Shown here: piece after piece, positions 44,356 through 52,906 of the stretch
How positions within the stretch are numbered: the stretch's first letter is position 1
Layout: each line of letters starts with the position of its first letter
Source: Luteimonas sp. RC10
GTDB lineage: Bacteria; Pseudomonadota; Gammaproteobacteria; Xanthomonadales; Xanthomonadaceae
NCBI RefSeq assembly: GCF_014192745.1
Contig: NZ_JACHYJ010000008.1
Coordinates: forward strand, 124,001-188,000
Length of the DNA: 64,000 nt
Direction of reading: 5' to 3'
Notes under the pieces: model-generated
The model's database searches: none
Told to the model about the DNA's origin: nothing
The model's input: only the letters and a program-made list of their open reading frames with translations
Position numbers and translations under genes: made by a program

Positions 44356-45135
44356 TCAGCGCGGCAGCGGATGCGTGGGCTCGTCGACCGGCGGTGTCAC
44401 CTCACCGCGATTGCGCATCGCGTTGCGCTTGGCCCACAGATTGAGCATCTCCACGAACGCCGAGAAGCCCATCGAGCCGTAGATGTAACCCTTGGGGATG
44501 TGCAGACCGAAGCCATCGAGCAGCAGGTAGACACCGATCAGCACGATGAAGGCCAGCGCCAGCATCTTCACCGTCGGGTTGGCGTCGATGAACTTGCCCA
44601 GCGGCTGCGCGGCCAGCAGCATCACCGTCACCGCCAGCAGGATCGCGCAGACCATTACCGGCACGTACTCGCCGGCCATGCCGACCGCGGCGATCACCGA
44701 GTCGAGCGAGAACACGATGTCGATGACCGCGATCTGCGCGATCACCGCACCGAACGACGCCGTCGCCTTGCCGACGCTGCCATGGGCTTCGGGATCCTCG
44801 CCCTTGAGCTGCTCGCGGATCTCCATCGCGCCCTTCACGATCAGGAACAGGCCGCCGAGGATCAGGATCAGGTCGCGCACCGAGATGCCGCGGCCGAACA
44901 GCTCGAACAGCGGATCGGTCAACCGCGCCAGCCAGGCCAGCGTCAGCAGCAGGCCGATGCGCGTGATGCAGGCCACGGCGATACCGAACTTGCGCGCGAA
45001 CTCGCGCTTCTCGACGGGCAGCTTGCCGACGGCGATCGAGATGAAGACCAGGTTGTCGATGCCGAGCACGATCTCGATCGCACTGAGCGTGATCAGCAGG
45101 ATCCAGACCTGGGGGTCGGTCAGCAGTTCCATCAT
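44356..45135 (-). CDS. TerC family integral membrane protein
   Basis: A 259-residue protein with about seven helices. Family motifs with acidic residues in membrane helices are seen in [19 protein letters not shown] and [16 protein letters not shown]. TerC-type proteins are linked to Mn2+/Ca2+ export or metallation of secreted proteins. A yybP-ykoY Mn riboswitch often precedes such genes, but only 51 bases separate this gene from dgkA, so none fits. Two adjacent ATGs start it (45135 and 45132). Confidence 0.92.
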   Translation of the reverse strand: MMELLTDPQVWILLITLSAIEIVLGIDNLVFISIAVGKLPVEKREFARKFGIAVACITRIGLLLTLAWLARLTDPLFELFGRGISVRDLILILGGLFLIVKGAMEIREQLKGEDPEAHGSVGKATASFGAVIAQIAVIDIVFSLDSVIAAVGMAGEYVPVMVCAILLAVTVMLLAAQPLGKFIDANPTVKMLALAFIVLIGVYLLLDGFGLHIPKGYIYGSMGFSAFVEMLNLWAKRNAMRNRGEVTPPVDEPTHPLPR

Positions 45136-45186
45136 GGGGAGGGCTTCCTCGTTTGGGTCCAGCCACCGCGGGGCTCGCGGCGGCGT

Positions 45187-45567
45187 CTACAGCCAGCGCG
45201 GCAGCAGGATCAGCGTCCATACCGCCACCACATTGATCATCGTCACGAACACTGCGGCCGATCCCATATCCTTGGCCCGCCCGGCGAGCTCGTGATGCTC
45301 GGCGCCGTAACGCTCGATCACCGCCTCGATCGCCGAATTCAACAACTCCACCGCCAGCACCAGCAGGCAGCTGCCCAGCAGCAGCGCCCGCTCCACGCCG
45401 GTCGCGCCCAGCCACAAGGCCAGCGGCGCGAGCACCACCAGCAGGCAGACCTCGAGCCGGAACGAAGACTCGTGTAACCAGGCGGCGCGCAGGCCCTGGC
45501 AGGACCACACCGTGGCCTTGAGCATCCGTGCCGGCCCGCGCGGCCAGTGTCCGGTCTCGTCAGCCAT
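45187..45567 (-). CDS. dgkA: Diacylglycerol kinase
   Basis: A 126-residue integral kinase with three helices, an N-terminal amphipathic part and the active-site segments ESSFRLEVCLLV and VELLNSAIEAVIERYGAEHHELAGRAKDMGSAAV (split here by the E, N and D residues that bind ATP-Mg). It recycles diacylglycerol from MDO synthesis. First gene of the dgkA-terC-lgt-thyA-folA minus-strand run. Confidence 0.94.
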   Translation of the reverse strand: MADETGHWPRGPARMLKATVWSCQGLRAAWLHESSFRLEVCLLVVLAPLALWLGATGVERALLLGSCLLVLAVELLNSAIEAVIERYGAEHHELAGRAKDMGSAAVFVTMINVVAVWTLILLPRWL

Positions 45568-45790
45568 CGCTCACGTCCGCGCCCGATGGATCATCGCCGA
45601 ACGCCAGATGCGCACCGGCGGGGCTCGGCGCACGGGCCGCGGAGGGGTCGAAAGCATTGGCAGACCGGATCGGAAGGACTGTCGCGACCGGGCGATTCTG
45701 CCACATCCCGGGCCTCGGGCCGGCCGTGGTTTGCATCGTGCGACAGGGGCTGTTTGACTGGCGGCTCGTTCGAACCTGGTCCTGTCCCTG

Positions 45791-46501
45791 ATGCATGCCC
45801 CGCTTTTCGCCCGTTTCCGCGCCGCCGCCGTCCTCTCGCTCGCTGCCCTGCTGCTGGCCGCCTGTGCCAGCAGCCCGCGCAATTTCACCGCCGGCCTCGA
45901 CCCGGTGTCATCGCCCGAATGGGCAGCCGATATGGCCCGGTTCGCCGCCCAGGACGCCGCGACGCCGCCGCCGGAGCGGCCGGTGGTGTTCACCGGCAGC
46001 TCGTCGGTGCGCTTCTGGGACACACTAGCGGCCGACTTCCCCGACGTGCCGGTGCTTAACCGCGGTTTCGGCGGCTCGCAGGTGCGCGATTCGGTGTGGT
46101 ACGCCGACGAGATCGCATTGCGCTACCGCCCGCGCCAGATCGTGCTCTACGCCGGCGACAACGACACCGCCGACGGCCGGTCCGCGCAACAGGTGCTGGC
46201 CGACACGCAGCTCTTCGTCCGGCGTGTCCACGCCGAGCTGCCCGGCACCCAGATCGCGCTGCTCGGCATCAAGCCCAGCCCGTTGCGCGCGAACCTGCTG
46301 GGCGTCCAGCGAGAGGCCAACGACGCGCTGCGCGCCTGGGCCGCGACCCAGCGCAATGTCGCCTATATCGATGTCTTCACCCCGATGCTGGATGTGAACG
46401 GCGTGCCGCGCGAGGCGTTGTTCATCGAAGATCGCCTGCACATGAACGCCGCCGGCTATGCGCTGTGGCGCGAGATCATCGGCCCCTACCTGGTCCGCTG
46501 A
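45791..46501 (+). CDS. SGNH/GDSL-family hydrolase lipoprotein
   Basis: A 236-residue lipoprotein with lipobox LAAC (Cys25). The mature part is an SGNH hydrolase: nucleophile serine in FTGSSSVRFWD, glycine in LNRGFGGSQ, asparagine in YAGDNDTADG, and the DxxH dyad in EDRLHMNAAG. Likely a secreted esterase or lysophospholipase. The substrate is unknown. No good Shine-Dalgarno; the upstream 223 bases are non-coding and divergent from dgkA. Confidence 0.88.
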   Translation: MHAPLFARFRAAAVLSLAALLLAACASSPRNFTAGLDPVSSPEWAADMARFAAQDAATPPPERPVVFTGSSSVRFWDTLAADFPDVPVLNRGFGGSQVRDSVWYADEIALRYRPRQIVLYAGDNDTADGRSAQQVLADTQLFVRRVHAELPGTQIALLGIKPSPLRANLLGVQREANDALRAWAATQRNVAYIDVFTPMLDVNGVPREALFIEDRLHMNAAGYALWREIIGPYLVR

Positions 46502-46571
46502 CGCCGGGCGTTCACCCGGCCCGAATGCGTGCCCGGCGAGACTGCGCCGGGTATCGACCCGGAGCACGGCC

Positions 46572-47090
46572 ATGCGCCTCCGCCTCGCCGCCGGCCTGCT
46601 GGCCGCGCTGACCCTGGGAGTTCCCATGCCGCATGCGTTCGCACAATCGACCGTCGCGCCACAGCACCCCGGCGCACCGGGCTACGACGCCCTGCTCGAG
46701 GCCGCCACCGCGCCACTGCGCAACGCGCTCGGTGACCGCGTGGTCCTCGACGTCGAACGCCTGGACCGGCTGGGCGATTGGGCGTTCCTGCAGGGCACGC
46801 TGCGCGCCCCCGGGGGCGGACGCCCGGACTACGCCGGCACGCCGTATGCGGAGCGTGCTGCGGCCGGTGGCATGTCCGATGTCTATGTGGCGCTGCTGCG
46901 CGCGCAGCCTGCGCCGACCAACGCCGCCGACGCGGCGTCGGAAGCGCCGCCCCACGACGGGACAGCGACGGACGCGAACCCCGCCACGACGCAATGGACG
47001 GTGCTCGACCAAGCGATCGGGCCGTCCGATGTGGCGTGGCTGACCTGGCCGCAGACGCACGCGGCACCCCGCCAGTTGTTCGGGTTCTAG
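46572..47090 (+). CDS. Secreted hypothetical protein
   Basis: A 172-residue protein with a clear signal peptide (GLLAALTLGVPMPHAFA, cleavage after A). The mature domain has LLEAATAPLRNALGDRVVLDVERL, WAFLQGTLRAP, and a C-terminal WTVLDQAIGPSDVAWLTWPQ. I recognise the general Xanthomonadaceae family but no function. It follows the SGNH gene by 70 bases and is convergent with the LysM gene, with a hairpin between them. Confidence 0.75.
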   Translation: MRLRLAAGLLAALTLGVPMPHAFAQSTVAPQHPGAPGYDALLEAATAPLRNALGDRVVLDVERLDRLGDWAFLQGTLRAPGGGRPDYAGTPYAERAAAGGMSDVYVALLRAQPAPTNAADAASEAPPHDGTATDANPATTQWTVLDQAIGPSDVAWLTWPQTHAAPRQLFGF

Positions 47091-47153
47091 CGGCGGCGCC
47101 CTCCGTGTGCGCCAAGGCGCGGGCGCTCGCACGACTTGTGCACACATCAAAGC

Positions 47154-47171
47154 GGCCGGCGAATGCCGGCC
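47154..47171. terminator. Hairpin between convergent genes
   Basis: Perfect GGCCGGC/GCCGGCC arms with a GAAT loop, in the 103-base gap between two convergent genes. No T-tract on either strand; a weak bidirectional terminator at best. Confidence 0.35.
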
Positions 47172-47193
47172 TCGATGGATCCGCGACCCGGCC

Positions 47194-47859
47194 TCAACGC
47201 GGCGGCGTGATGATCTCGTAATTGCCCGAGGCACCGCCCCAGCTGATGCGCTGCGAGCCGTCGGCATTGACGTTGTTGGAGCCGATGAACTGCGGTTTGC
47301 CGCCTTCGAAGCCGGCGAACAGCACCACGTGCGACTGGCCGTTCTTCTGCATCAGCACGACATCGCCAGGTCGGGCATTGGCCAGCGACACCGTCTGCCA
47401 ACCCTCGCCCTTGAGGTTGTTGGCCAACTGGTCGACCGAGGCGCTGGCCTGGCCGGCATCGATGACACCGGCCTTCTGCAGCACCGCCGAGACGAAGTTC
47501 GCGCAGTTGACGTTGTTGGGCACCCACGACTGCATCGGGAGTTCGTCGCTGTACTTGAGTTCGCCCGCGTTGCGCCCGATGAACTGCTCGGCGATCGCGG
47601 CCGGGTTGCGTGCATCGACCGCCCCGGTATCGCTGACCGCGCCGGTGCCGCCAACGCCACCGGTCCCCTGACTGCCGGTCGCGCCGCCTGCGGCGCCGGG
47701 GATATTGAGCGTGTCGCCGGCGTAGATCTTGTTGGGGTCGCGGATCTGGCTGTTGGCCGACATCAGCGCATCGACCGACGTGCCATAGCGCACGGCCAGT
47801 GCGCTGAGGGTATCGCCCCAGGCGATGTGGTGGGACGAGGTGCTGCCGATCGCAGTCAT
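47194..47859 (-). CDS. LysM + NlpC/P60- or CHAP-like peptidoglycan hydrolase, no signal
   Basis: A 221-residue protein. A LysM domain spans residues 9-53 (HIAWGDTLSALAVRYGTSVD, NKIYAGDTLNIPG). A Gly/Thr-rich linker covers 56-80, then a cysteine-peptidase-like domain has Cys119 in VNCANFVSAVLQ, His177 in GQSHVVLF and a possible Asn195 in GSNN. It should bind and cut peptidoglycan. No signal peptide or membrane helix precedes the LysM. The ATG at 47859 follows GGAGG at seven bases. It could be exported by another route, for example as a lysis or type VI-like effector; no such apparatus is in the window. Confidence 0.8.
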   Translation of the reverse strand: MTAIGSTSSHHIAWGDTLSALAVRYGTSVDALMSANSQIRDPNKIYAGDTLNIPGAAGGATGSQGTGGVGGTGAVSDTGAVDARNPAAIAEQFIGRNAGELKYSDELPMQSWVPNNVNCANFVSAVLQKAGVIDAGQASASVDQLANNLKGEGWQTVSLANARPGDVVLMQKNGQSHVVLFAGFEGGKPQFIGSNNVNADGSQRISWGGASGNYEIITPPR

Positions 47860-48126
47860 CGCTGAGCCTCCGGAACGGATTCGGGCAGGCCCCAGGTCAC
47901 TGGGGCGGACACCTGCACTGTCACCGCCCCGATCCACCCGCTCAATCTGGGAGCGACCCTAGTCCGAAGGCGTTCCCCATTCATCGCGCGGCCCGGCCTG
48001 TCCATGCGACGGCATTGCCACGGCGATGCCGTGTGCGTTGTGAAGCGACGGGGCGATCGGCCTGCGTGCAGACGTGCAAGCCCTCGTGCGCCGCCCATCG
48101 CGCCGCCGTCTGCCCGTGGCTCGACC

Positions 48127-48147
48127 GATCAGCGATCAGCGATCAGC
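48127..48147. repeat. Three tandem GATCAGC heptamers
   Basis: Three exact seven-base copies in a row, the third overlapping the stop codon of the VOC gene on the minus strand. A short slippage-prone tract. Confidence 0.6.
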
Positions 48148-48520
48148 GCCGGCGGGCGGCCCCCATGGGCTGGTGCAGGCTCAGTACGGTGCCGTCGGGA
48201 TCGAGGAAGTCGAGGGTGAGCCCGCCATCGGGCGCTTCGCTGACCGGGGTCACGATCTCCACGCCCTTGGCGACGAGCGCATCGGCGCAATCGTCGATGC
48301 CGCCATCGAGCGAGAACACCGGGATCGGGGTGTCGCCCATCCGGACGGCGCGTTCGAGCAACACGAGCGTCACGCTGCCGGCCTGGGCGATGGCCATCGA
48401 GCCCTCATGACTGTCTTCGACCGTAAGCGTCAGACCGAGCACGTCACGGTAGAAGACCGCACTGCGTGGCAGGTCGGCGACGAAGAACACAAGCGTTTCG
48501 AGTCGGGCATTTGCGAGCAT
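48143..48520 (-). CDS. VOC-family (glyoxalase-like) protein
   Basis: A 125-residue VOC-superfamily protein with two beta-alpha-beta-beta-beta modules (LETLVFFVADLPRSAVFYRDVLGL and GVEIVTPVSEAPDGGLTLDFLDPDG). The DPDG turn is typical of the bleomycin-resistance/glyoxalase-like branch. An active metal site is not certain. It lies 19 bases downstream of a sigma-factor gene on the same strand. The start at 48520 gives the family N-terminus. Confidence 0.85.
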   Translation of the reverse strand: MLANARLETLVFFVADLPRSAVFYRDVLGLTLTVEDSHEGSMAIAQAGSVTLVLLERAVRMGDTPIPVFSLDGGIDDCADALVAKGVEIVTPVSEAPDGGLTLDFLDPDGTVLSLHQPMGAARRR

Positions 48521-48539
48521 GGCGAGTCCTGAGGATGGG

Positions 48540-49211
48540 TTACGCCGATACGTTGCCGCCGGGGGCCGAAGTGTGAGCACCGCGACGAATCAGCAACAGC
48601 TGCCCACTGGGATCGTGTGTGCCGAGCGCACTGCCCAACGCTGCGTGCTGCAGCACGCAGCGGATCGGCCCCATCGGCCGGGGCATCGGAGCGCAGCGCG
48701 ACGCCGGCGCTGCGGCAAAGGCCTGCAGAGCCGCCCGGACATCTGCAGGTGCCGACGCGACGGACTTGCGGATCGAGACCAAGCGTTGCCGGAACGCCTG
48801 CGGCGAAATGCCGAGCAGCCAACGGATCTCGGCAGCATCGAGCCCATGCAGGGCGAGCCGGGCCACGCGTCGTGCCGCGAGCGGCATCGTCGGCAGCGCT
48901 GGCAGAGCCACCACGTCGCAGGGATCGCGTGCCTGCAGCCATTGGCCGGCCGCATCCTCGCGCCGCCGCCGTCGCACCGCACCGCGCGCCGCCATGGCGG
49001 CCTGCCGGCGCAAGGTGCCTGCCAGCCATGCCGCATCGGTGCGGCCGGCCAGGATCGCGGCGAGCAGGACCTCCTGCACCAGATCGTCGACATCGGCCGC
49101 GCGTCGGCTCAGGCGCGCCGCCTGTGCGCGCAGACGACGCAGTACGGTAGCGTCGATCGCCGGCGATCGGGGCAGATCGCCGCTTGTGGCATCGGCACGA
49201 GGCGCAGGCAT
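48540..49211 (-). CDS. ECF-like sigma factor with C-terminal extension
   Basis: A 223-residue sigma-70-family protein. Region 2 is around RRLRAQAARLSRRAADVDDLVQEVLLAAI; region 4 includes LAARRVARLALHGLDAAEIRWLLGISPQAFRQRLVSIRK with a helix-turn-helix. About 55 residues follow region 4, containing two cysteines (RCAPMPRPMG, IRCVLQHAALG) and a GTHDPSGQLLLIRRGAH stretch. The layout of an ECF-like factor with a C-terminal extension beside a small VOC gene recalls extended ECF families. Targets unknown. Confidence 0.8.
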   Translation of the reverse strand: MPAPRADATSGDLPRSPAIDATVLRRLRAQAARLSRRAADVDDLVQEVLLAAILAGRTDAAWLAGTLRRQAAMAARGAVRRRRREDAAGQWLQARDPCDVVALPALPTMPLAARRVARLALHGLDAAEIRWLLGISPQAFRQRLVSIRKSVASAPADVRAALQAFAAAPASRCAPMPRPMGPIRCVLQHAALGSALGTHDPSGQLLLIRRGAHTSAPGGNVSA

Positions 49212-49260
49212 GCACGGAGCATAGCGCCACCCCGTGCGCGCAGGACGTCCGCCTCGCGGC

Positions 49261-50499
49261 TCACTGCTGGCGCAGCGCCTCGATCGGATCGAGCTCGGAG
49301 GCCTTGCGCGCCGGGTAGTAGCCGAAGAACAGGCCGGTCGCGACCGAGAACCCGGCTGCCAGCGCGACCACGTTGCCGTTGAGCTGGATCGGCAACTCGC
49401 TGTTGTAGTGCCCTACCAACAACGCCCCGATCACGCCCAGCGCGATGCCCAGCACACCGCCGCCCAACGACAGCAGCATCGCCTCGGCCAGGAACTGGCG
49501 GCGGATATCCGACGGCCCGGCGCCGACCGCCATGCGCAGACCGATCTCACGGATCCGCTCGGTCACCGAGACCAGCATGATATTCATGATGCCGATGCCG
49601 CCGACGATCAGCGAGATCGTCGCGACCGCGCCGAGCAGCCACGACATCTGCCGGGTGGTCTGGTTGCGGGTGGCGACCAGTTGCGAGACGTTGCGCACCT
49701 GGAAGTCGTCCGGCTCGCCGGGGCCGATGCGGTGGCGCTGGCGCAGCAGTGACTCCACCTCGTTCTGCACATAGCCCAGGTCGCCGGCATCGGCGACCGT
49801 CAGCGAGACATCCATGACCGCGCCGGCCGGCAGGCCCATCGCGCCCATCAGGCGCCTTCGCGCGGTGTCCAGCGGCACGATCAGGATCTCGTCCTGGTCG
49901 CTGCCGAAGCCGCTCAGCCCCTTGCTGTCGAGCGTGCCGAGCACGGTGAAGATCGTGCGGCCGATGCGCACCTGTTCGCCGACGCCGCTGGCCTCACCGA
50001 ACAGCTCCCGGCGTACCGTTTCGCCGAGCAGCACCACGCGCTCGGCGCCGGTGAAGTGCTGGGGCTCGAAGCCGCTGCCATTGGCGATCGTCCAGCCATT
50101 GATCTCCAGGAAATCGGGCTGGACGCCGCGCCAGCTGCTGTTCCAGTTGCGTTCGGCGTAGACCACCTGGCTGCTGCCGCGCAACGAACCGGAGATGTAC
50201 TGCACCTCCGGGATCTCTTGGCGGATCGCATCGATGTCGCCCTCGTTGAGGGTGAAGAAGCTCGAGGCGCTCATGCGTGCGCCGCCAGGCGAGCGGCCAG
50301 CGCTGGGGCCGATGTCGAGCTTCTGCGCGCCCAGGCCCGACAGCTGCCGATCGATCTCGGCCTGGGTGCCCTGCCCCACCGACACCATGACGATGACCGC
50401 GGCGATGCCGATGATCACGCCCAGCGACGTCAGCGCGCTGCGCATCCAGTTGCCGCGCAGCGCGAAGATCGCCGTGCGCAGCACGTCGAGGAAGCTCAT
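49261..50499 (-). CDS. MacB-like ABC transporter permease
   Basis: A 412-residue FtsX/MacB-type permease. It has an N-terminal helix (ALTSLGVIIGIAAVIVMVSVG), a large periplasmic MacB-core domain (~residues 50-285), and three C-terminal helices (LLGAVATISLIVGGIGIMNIML, AEAMLLSLGGGVLGIALGVIG, and ALAAGFSVATGLFFGYYPA), ending in ASELDPIEALRQQ. Together with the separate ATPase it makes a tripartite exporter or mechanotransmission complex. It overlaps the ATPase gene by ATGA. The TolC partner is not in the window. Confidence 0.92.
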   Translation of the reverse strand: MSFLDVLRTAIFALRGNWMRSALTSLGVIIGIAAVIVMVSVGQGTQAEIDRQLSGLGAQKLDIGPSAGRSPGGARMSASSFFTLNEGDIDAIRQEIPEVQYISGSLRGSSQVVYAERNWNSSWRGVQPDFLEINGWTIANGSGFEPQHFTGAERVVLLGETVRRELFGEASGVGEQVRIGRTIFTVLGTLDSKGLSGFGSDQDEILIVPLDTARRRLMGAMGLPAGAVMDVSLTVADAGDLGYVQNEVESLLRQRHRIGPGEPDDFQVRNVSQLVATRNQTTRQMSWLLGAVATISLIVGGIGIMNIMLVSVTERIREIGLRMAVGAGPSDIRRQFLAEAMLLSLGGGVLGIALGVIGALLVGHYNSELPIQLNGNVVALAAGFSVATGLFFGYYPARKASELDPIEALRQQ

Positions 50500-51263
50500 G
50501 GGCGCCCTCCAGACGGTTGGGTGGCGGCCTCGGTATGAAGGGCCGGATGCCCGCTTCCCAGCTCTTCATGCAGCTCGCCGTCGCGCATCACATAGGTGCG
50601 GTCGGCATGCGCGGCAACCTCGGGGTCGTGGGTGATCAGCACCACGGTATGGCCGTCGTCGCGCAGTTGCTTGAACAGCGCGAGGATCTCCTCGCCGGTG
50701 CGGGTGTCGAGCGCGCCCGTCGGCTCGTCGGCGAGCAGCACCGGCGGGCGGTTGATCAGCGCGCGCGCGATCGCGACGCGCTGCTGCTGGCCACCGGACA
50801 ACTCGCTGGGCCGGTGCGCAGTCCGCGCGCCCAGCCCGACCGCCTCGAGCGCGGCCTGCGCCCGCGCCCGCCGTTCGGCGGGCGACACGCGGGCATAGCC
50901 CAGCGGCATCGCCACGTTGTCGAGCGCACTCATCCGCGGCAGCAGGTTGAAGCCCTGGAACACGAAGCCGATCGTGTCGCGACGCAGGGCCGCCAACGCT
51001 TCGCGGTCGAGGGTCGCGACATCGACGCCGTCGCACAGATAGATGCCATCGCTGGGCGTGTCGAGACAGCCGATGAGATTCATCAACGTCGATTTGCCCG
51101 ACCCCGACGGCCCCATGATCGCGACGAACTCGCCGCGCCGGATGAGCAGATCGACGCCGCGCAAGGCCACGACCTCCGCCTCGCTGCCTTCGGCGTAGAC
51201 CTTCCTCAACGCGCGGGTCTCGATGACGGGCGCTGCCGCGGGTGCCGGAGCGGATGTGCTCAT
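50496..51263 (-). CDS. MacB/LolD-type ABC ATPase
   Basis: A 255-residue ATPase with Walker A GPSGSGKST at 51-59, Q-loop in FVFQGFNLLPRM, signature LSGGQQQR, Walker B VLLADEPTGALD, and switch His in LITHDP. It powers the adjacent permease. The ATPase and permease are separate polypeptides here, unlike fused E. coli MacB. Start at 51263 overlaps the adaptor stop by ATGA. Confidence 0.95.
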   Translation of the reverse strand: MSTSAPAPAAAPVIETRALRKVYAEGSEAEVVALRGVDLLIRRGEFVAIMGPSGSGKSTLMNLIGCLDTPSDGIYLCDGVDVATLDREALAALRRDTIGFVFQGFNLLPRMSALDNVAMPLGYARVSPAERRARAQAALEAVGLGARTAHRPSELSGGQQQRVAIARALINRPPVLLADEPTGALDTRTGEEILALFKQLRDDGHTVVLITHDPEVAAHADRTYVMRDGELHEELGSGHPALHTEAATQPSGGRP

Positions 51264-52798
51264 CGCGGCGCACGTTCGCCGATGACGATCGCATCGCCCT
51301 CGGCGAGCGGACCGGAAATCTCGACGCTGCTGCCGTCGCTGGCGCCGATGCGCACCGGCACCGCCTCGCGCTGCCCGTCGACCAGGCGATAGAGCGTGGT
51401 CCGCGTGGCGCCGACCAGAGATGCCAGCGTGCGCTGCCATTGCGCGCGCTGGGTGTCGTCGAGCTGTGCGGCGAAGCCGGCAAACTCCTGCTGGACGCGC
51501 TCGGTCATGCGCTGGCGGATCTGCGCCTGCAGCCGGGGGTCGAGCGCGCGCGCGCCACCGCCCGGTCCGCCGCCCGGTCCACCAGGGCCGCCTGCCGCCG
51601 GGCCACGCCCGCCCGCGGGTGCGCGTTGGGCCCCGGCTTGTTGACGCTCCTGCTGGCGCGCGCGCATGGCGGCCAGCGCCGCATCGAAGGCGGCCCGCTG
51701 CGATGCATTCAATTCGAGGTCTGCGGCTGCGGCCTCGAGGTCCGCCGCCAGGCCGCCACCGGGGGCACCCGAGGGCGCCGCCATCGCGATCTGCGCTGCA
51801 TCGGCCGGCTTGTAGCGTGTCGCGGCGCTGGCCACCTTGAGCACGTTGCGGCGGTTGCTGACTTCGATCTCGGCATTGACCGTGAGCCCCGGCAGCAGCG
51901 TGCCGTCGCTGTTGTCGACGGTCACCACCACCGGATAGGTGACCACATTGTTGGTGGTCGTCGCCGACAGCCGGACCTGCTCGACGACGCCGCGGAACTG
52001 ACGATCGGGAAAGGCGTCGGCGGTGAAGTTGACCGTCTGCCCGGCGCGCACCTGGCCGATGTCCGATTCATCGACCGACAGCTCGATGCGCATCTTCGCC
52101 AGGTCCTCGGCGATCTGGAACAGCTCGGGCGCGGTCATGCTCGCGGCCACCGTCTGCCCGGGCTCGATCGAGCGCAGCAGCACCACCCCGTCCACCGGGG
52201 AGCGGATCACCGTGCGATCCAGGTTGACCCGCGTGGTCTGCGTCGCGGCGGTCTGCTGGCGGATCTGCGCCTGCATCGAGGCGACCTGGGCGCGCGCCTG
52301 GTCGAGTGCGGCCTTGGCCAGGTCGATGTCGCTCTGCGCGACCAAGCGCTGGGTGCCCAGGTCGGCCTTGCGGCGATAGTCGAGCTCAGCGTTCTCCAGG
52401 GTCGCCTGCGCCTGCGCCAACGACGCCCGCGCCGAGGCGATCTGCGCGCTGCCCTGCTCGATCTGCGCCTGGTAGCTGCTCGGATCGATGCGCGCGATGA
52501 TCTGGCCCTTGACGACCTTGTCGTTGAAATCGACCAGCACGTCGGTGATCTGCCCCGAGATCTGGCTGCCGACGGTCACCGTCGAGGTCGCGCTGAGGGT
52601 GCCGGTCGCCGAGATCGCCACGCGGATGTCGCCGCGCTCGACCAGCGTGGTGCGGTAGGCCGACTCGGCGCCCTCGCTGCTGCGCCCGGTCCACCACCAC
52701 AGCCCCGCGGCGATGACGGCGATCCCCACGACGATGGGCACGATGCGCGCCGGACCACGGCGACGGGACACGGACTTGGGCTTGGCACGGCTCGACAT
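51260..52798 (-). CDS. MacA-like periplasmic adaptor with unusual insert
   Basis: A 512-residue membrane-fusion protein: an N-terminal helix (residues ~19-37), a lipoyl half-motif SATSTVTVGSQISGQITDVLVDF, a coiled-coil hairpin (~110-190), and the beta-barrel. Between the barrel (ending near 325) and the last membrane-proximal strands (from ~468) is a ~130-residue insert. It has a Gly/Pro-rich linker (~387-416) flanked by helices carrying LNASQRAAF (363-371) and LDDTQRAQW (446-454), reminiscent of LTxxQ motifs. The standard MacA lacks this insert. The start at 52798 places the helix correctly. First gene of the exporter operon. Confidence 0.9.
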   Translation of the reverse strand: MSSRAKPKSVSRRRGPARIVPIVVGIAVIAAGLWWWTGRSSEGAESAYRTTLVERGDIRVAISATGTLSATSTVTVGSQISGQITDVLVDFNDKVVKGQIIARIDPSSYQAQIEQGSAQIASARASLAQAQATLENAELDYRRKADLGTQRLVAQSDIDLAKAALDQARAQVASMQAQIRQQTAATQTTRVNLDRTVIRSPVDGVVLLRSIEPGQTVAASMTAPELFQIAEDLAKMRIELSVDESDIGQVRAGQTVNFTADAFPDRQFRGVVEQVRLSATTTNNVVTYPVVVTVDNSDGTLLPGLTVNAEIEVSNRRNVLKVASAATRYKPADAAQIAMAAPSGAPGGGLAADLEAAAADLELNASQRAAFDAALAAMRARQQERQQAGAQRAPAGGRGPAAGGPGGPGGGPGGGARALDPRLQAQIRQRMTERVQQEFAGFAAQLDDTQRAQWQRTLASLVGATRTTLYRLVDGQREAVPVRIGASDGSSVEISGPLAEGDAIVIGERAPR

Positions 52799-52906
52799 GC
52801 AGGCATCTTCGATGGGCGATATGACGGGGTAACGCACCAGGCCGGCCGCAGTTGACCGGAGTGCGCACCGATTATCATGCCGCGTGCAGGACCGGTGGGC
52901 GCGGGC

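Noticed and set aside
45136..45186. Mn2+-sensing yybP-ykoY riboswitch upstream of the TerC gene
   Set aside because: Such riboswitches are common before terC-like genes, but only 51 bases separate this gene from dgkA and no conserved helices are visible.
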